From Owenia fusiformis (taxonomy: Eukaryota > Annelida > Polychaeta > Sabellida > Oweniidae): a stretch of DNA of 64,000 nucleotides. Below, one piece after another: positions 62,601 to 64,000 of the stretch. The stretch is taken from assembly GCA_903813345.2 (NCBI GenBank), contig CAIIXF020000008.1, positions 35,054,867-35,118,866 on the forward strand. Direction: 5' to 3'. The translations under genes and the position numbers were made by a program. Numbering within the stretch: position 1 is the stretch's first letter; each line of letters begins with the position of its first letter. Below the pieces are notes generated by a model. It searched no databases, was not told where the DNA came from, and saw only the letters and a list, made by a program, of their open reading frames with translations.

Positions 62601-63209
62601 GTGTATTGGGGAGGGAGCAATGTGTAGTTAGGGAGGGATCGATGAGTAGTGGGGAGGGAGCATTATGTAGTGAGGAGGGAGAAGTGTGTGGTGGAAGAGG
62701 AAGCAGTGTGTAGCTGGGGAGGGAGCAGTTTGTAGTTTGGGAGGTAGCATTATGTAGTGGGGGAGGGAGCAGTGTGTACTCAGGGAGGGACCAGTGTGTA
62801 ATTAGGGAGGGAGCATTGTGTATCAGGGGACAGTACAGGAGGAGGAGGCATTGTGTAGTCAGGTAGGAAATAGTGTGAAGTGGGGGAGGGAGCAATAATG
62901 AGTCAGGGAGGGGAGTGTGTAGTGGGGGAGATAGCAGGTGAGTAATGAGGGAGAAAGCAATGTAAAGTGGGTAAGAAGGGAGCAGTATGTAGTCGTAGCT
63001 GGGGAGAGAGCAGTTTGTAGTGGGGGAGCAGTGTATACTGGGGAGGGAGCACTCATGTTGGTAGGGAGGTATGTATGTGACTTACCTGACAAGTGGCACT
63101 AGATTATCACTGAACTGTTTCTCAAAGAGGTGGAAGATTGTGTTGGATTGGCCAACCACGTCAAAGAAATAAATCTCAGGCTGCTGTTTGGCATCTGGTA
63201 AGGGTATGG
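56572..63209 (-). CDS. EXOC5: Exocyst complex component 5 (Sec10), C-terminal part, seven exons; 5' part outside the window
   Basis: EXOC5/Sec10 is a core subunit of the octameric exocyst, which tethers secretory vesicles to the plasma membrane. Exons on the minus strand are 63209-63086, 62423-62337, 61874-61766, 61510-61354, 60129-59969, 59246-59151 and 56658-56572, all with GT-AG borders and matching phases. They encode the last 272 residues; without the 32-residue exon at 59151 the length is 240, about the same as the matching part of human EXOC5 by recall. Recognisable blocks in order are PEIYFFDVV, AKKKKDLMEHMENKLDIGLD, EQKKTDF, DGLDGKNVENVL, IYEHMQQFLYNSMGGMLAIC, NLLVVVPDNLKQVCTGE and GLDKSALLSFVQLRADYKTA. 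These belong to the helical C-terminal Sec10 domain. The upstream exon is not in the window. Confidence 0.96.
57655..58480. repeat. 32-bp minisatellite, about 25 copies, with higher-order structure
   Basis: The unit is aatataagcttggagaataa followed by acttattcatgg, so a HindIII site (aagctt) recurs in most units. Edge units are diverged and central ones nearly identical. A four-unit block (variants aaatatattcatgg, tatatgattgg and ggaattataagc) is repeated at about 57883 and 58012, which is higher-order amplification. Confidence 0.97.
58684..58773. mobile_element. MITE with TAGTCTTGC ends, copy 2
   Basis: tagtcttgcatcaagt and gcttaaagcaagactta are inverted ends, with a C/G-rich centre. It is the sister of 22480-22580. 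Confidence 0.8.
58912..59141. mobile_element. MITE with ACAGGGTGCTCA ends next to the acidic EXOC5 exon
   Basis: acagggtgctcac at the left and tgagcaccctg(t) at the right are inverted repeats of 11-12 bp. The element ends 10 bp from the exon edge at 59151. CAGGGTGCTC ends resemble hAT-type MITEs, but no 8-bp duplication is evident. Confidence 0.75.
59151..59246 (-). CDS. EXOC5: EXOC5 extra acidic exon, probable cassette
   Basis: This exon of exactly 96 nt (32 codons) is open, phase 0 on both sides, with a ctctcgtag acceptor and a gtaagt donor. It encodes AVHNSDDTRDDIDTDDDDLE followed by ISRVTSSKTSEY. It sits between CTGEHM and AGLDKSALL, where human EXOC5 runs straight through (CSGEQL then ANLDKN), so it has no counterpart there. 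Including or skipping it keeps the frame. The Asp-rich, Ser/Thr-rich content suggests a flexible phosphorylatable loop; that is an inference. A transposon end lies 10 bp after its donor. Confidence 0.75.
59247..59968 (-). other. EXOC5 intron before the acidic exon
   Basis: This 722-bp intron contains a tandem duplication of about 75 bp near the donor side (59785-59938) and nothing else recognised. Confidence 0.85.
59785..59938. repeat. Tandem duplication of about 75 bp
   Basis: Two copies carry ggctcttttggtgcatgtta (or its variant) and cagggtgtttaaaaagtaca with few differences. Confidence 0.85.
59969..60129 (-). CDS. EXOC5: EXOC5 exon
   Basis: This 161-nt exon lies between atattttag and gtgggt and encodes GMLAICDVNEYRKCMKAFQV, then PLVNQLFDTLHSLCNLLVVV, then PDNLKQVCTGEHM. 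It leaves in phase 0. Confidence 0.96.
60130..61353 (-). other. EXOC5 intron
   Basis: This is a 1224-bp AT-rich intron. No repeat or structure was recognised. Confidence 0.85.
61354..61510 (-). CDS. EXOC5: EXOC5 exon
   Basis: This 157-nt exon lies between attttccag and gtgagt and encodes ACAKVVKYITSQLKIVKDGL, then DGKNVENVLREWGVRIHRAI, then YEHMQQFLYNSM. This is the best conserved block of the fragment. Confidence 0.96.
61766..61874 (-). CDS. EXOC5: EXOC5 exon
   Basis: This 109-nt exon lies between tgttccag and gtaaga and encodes TLNAMTGWVRHILQTEQKKT followed by DFNPVSDDAQMMMFSP. It leaves in phase 0. Confidence 0.95.
61875..62336 (-). other. EXOC5 intron
   Basis: This is a 462-bp intron with nothing recognised in it. 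An open frame on the plus strand here (61839-62096) crosses the neighbouring exon antisense and is not a gene. Confidence 0.85.
62337..62423 (-). CDS. EXOC5: EXOC5 exon
   Basis: This 87-nt exon lies between tattacag and gtaatt and encodes LTQYHSECAKKKKDLMEHME followed by NKLDIGLD. The phase is 2 on both sides. Confidence 0.95.
62424..63085 (-). other. EXOC5 intron mostly made of a CT-rich array
   Basis: Of the 662 bp, about 480 are the repeat at 62590-63068, lying almost against the splice donor. Confidence 0.9.
62590..63068. repeat. Imperfect tandem array of about 20-24 bp, purine-rich on the plus strand
   Basis: Around 20 degenerate units of gggagggagcagtgtgtagt occur. In the EXOC5 transcript this is a CU-rich run that starts 17 nt after the donor at 63085. 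Open frames across it on the minus strand are low-complexity artefacts. Confidence 0.9.
63086..63209 (-). CDS. EXOC5: EXOC5 exon, first in window
   Basis: The acceptor is tacttcag and the donor is AG/gtaagt. The exon encodes IPLPDAKQQPEIYFFDVVGQ and then SNTIFHLFEKQFSDNLVPLV. It begins with two bases of a codon started in the exon beyond the right edge. Confidence 0.95.
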
Positions 63210-64000
63210 CTGAAGTAGAACATTATAATAAAGTAATAGCACATGCATACAATAAACAATAAAATGCTGACGCTGTCTGTCAAACACCAGACTTTTAATG
63301 ATACATAGACTTCAAAAATATTTTTGCTGGAGTGTTGTTATCAAAATGGCATACAGATATCTCGGGGAATCTCTGAATAAGAGACATTAACAGTAGAAAG
63401 CATGTAAATGCAAATTTGAGTGATATAATTTCTTTCAAGTGATTTTGGGCCAAAGTTGTCAAATGTGAACTCCCCTAGAATTTTGGAAAAGTGACCCCCT
63501 TGACAAAATCTGACCATGGATCAGAGGGAACATTGGGAAAAAGTTGTCAAATGTGAACCCCCTGGAATTTTTTAAAAAGTAACCCCCCCCCCCTTAGCAA
63601 AAGCTGGCTAAGGGCCTGTCTGGGGGAATATTGGGAAAGAGTTGTCAAATGTGAACCCCCTGGAATTTTGGGAAAAGTAACCCCCCCCCACCCTTAGCAA
63701 AAGCTGGCTAAGGGCCTGTCTTGGAGAACATTGGGAAGAGTCATAATGATATTCTGAAAGCATGTCCTCATGAAAAATGAATAGAATCACAAGACAAATG
63801 AGTAAGATAAGATGACAAAAAACTTGATCAGAACATGGGCTTTCAACTAATTGAAAGCCCATGATCAGAATCATAAAAAAATGTGGTCAGGGGAAATCTG
63901 CAGGAATGAGGAAGCTTACTCAAAGATCAGGGTTCGGGAAAGTGCGTTAGATCATAAACTTTTCTTTAATGTTTGCTTATCTTATCATAAACAGAATCAG
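63210..64000 (-). other. EXOC5 intron, partial
   Basis: No upstream exon was found before the window edge. The CAGGCCC-family tandem at 63425-63738 and a perfect 15-bp inverted repeat (gggctttcaactaat/ attgaaagccc type) near 63837-63862 are the only structures seen. Confidence 0.75.
63425..63738 (+). mobile_element. CAGGCCC-family sequence amplified in tandem
   Basis: Three units of about 90-115 bp repeat gttgtcaaatgtgaac, then ccctggaattttgg, a C-run, then agcaaaagctggctaaggg and cctgtctggggga. The 5' half of the element is absent. Confidence 0.85.

Noticed and set aside
62563-63092. Two long open frames rich in Leu/Pro/Ser/Thr on the minus strand
   Set aside because: They are translations of the 20-24-bp CT-rich intron array.
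1-64000. Retroviral, LTR, Polinton or long LINE remains
   Set aside because: No polymerase, integrase, capsid or reverse-transcriptase motif was recognised in any frame.
1-64000. Bacterial-type features (operons, CRISPR arrays, ribosome binding sites)
   Set aside because: Spliced conserved animal genes show this is nuclear eukaryotic DNA; the tandem arrays have no repeat-spacer layout.

Overview
The window is AT-rich animal nuclear DNA: long introns, GT-AG splice junctions, many small non-autonomous DNA transposons and short tandem arrays. Two conserved genes can be read exon by exon, both on the minus strand. The first is a forkhead factor of the FOXN2/FOXN3 (CHES1) group. It has seven coding exons between 23238 and 2115, all splice phases agree, and they give a complete 511-residue product. 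The second is the 3' part of EXOC5 (exocyst subunit Sec10), with seven exons between 63209 and 56572 and the 5' part beyond the right edge. Intron-rich genes, a single FOXN2/3-type gene and families of short CCCGTAGCCAGG-ended elements fit a marine invertebrate. A lophotrochozoan such as a mollusc is my best guess, but the window alone does not settle this.

Layout: 1-2114 is the 3' flank of FOXN2/3. Its coding exons and introns span 2115-23251, and the 5' UTR is interrupted by an intron, so the promoter lies at higher coordinates. From 23252 to 56571 there are about 33 kb with no recognisable coding exon; this stretch must hold the FOXN2/3 5' non-coding exon(s) or promoter plus the EXOC5 3' flank. 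From 56572 to 63209 are the EXOC5 terminal exons, and 63210-64000 is an EXOC5 intron.

The non-coding DNA contains several structured repeat families. One is a Mutator-like family (ends TACCCT/AGGGTA, 9-bp target duplications) present as two long copies of about 380 bp and short internally deleted copies of 77-83 bp. Others are a CAGGCCCGTAGCCAGG terminal-repeat family with internal tandem growth, an hAT-like 654-bp element with an exact 8-bp target duplication, a 596-bp element packed with TTCGTAA motifs, a perfect 39-bp foldback, and a 32-bp minisatellite with a higher-order unit inside the last EXOC5 intron. In addition, near-palindromic GTTRCCATGGYAAC motifs, which match the RFX X-box, recur far more often than chance and sit in unrelated flanks.

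The two genes have no known shared pathway: one is a nuclear repressor, the other a vesicle-tethering subunit. Their adjacency is of interest mainly as possible ancient linkage. No retroviral, LTR or Polinton remains, CRISPR arrays or rRNA genes were seen.
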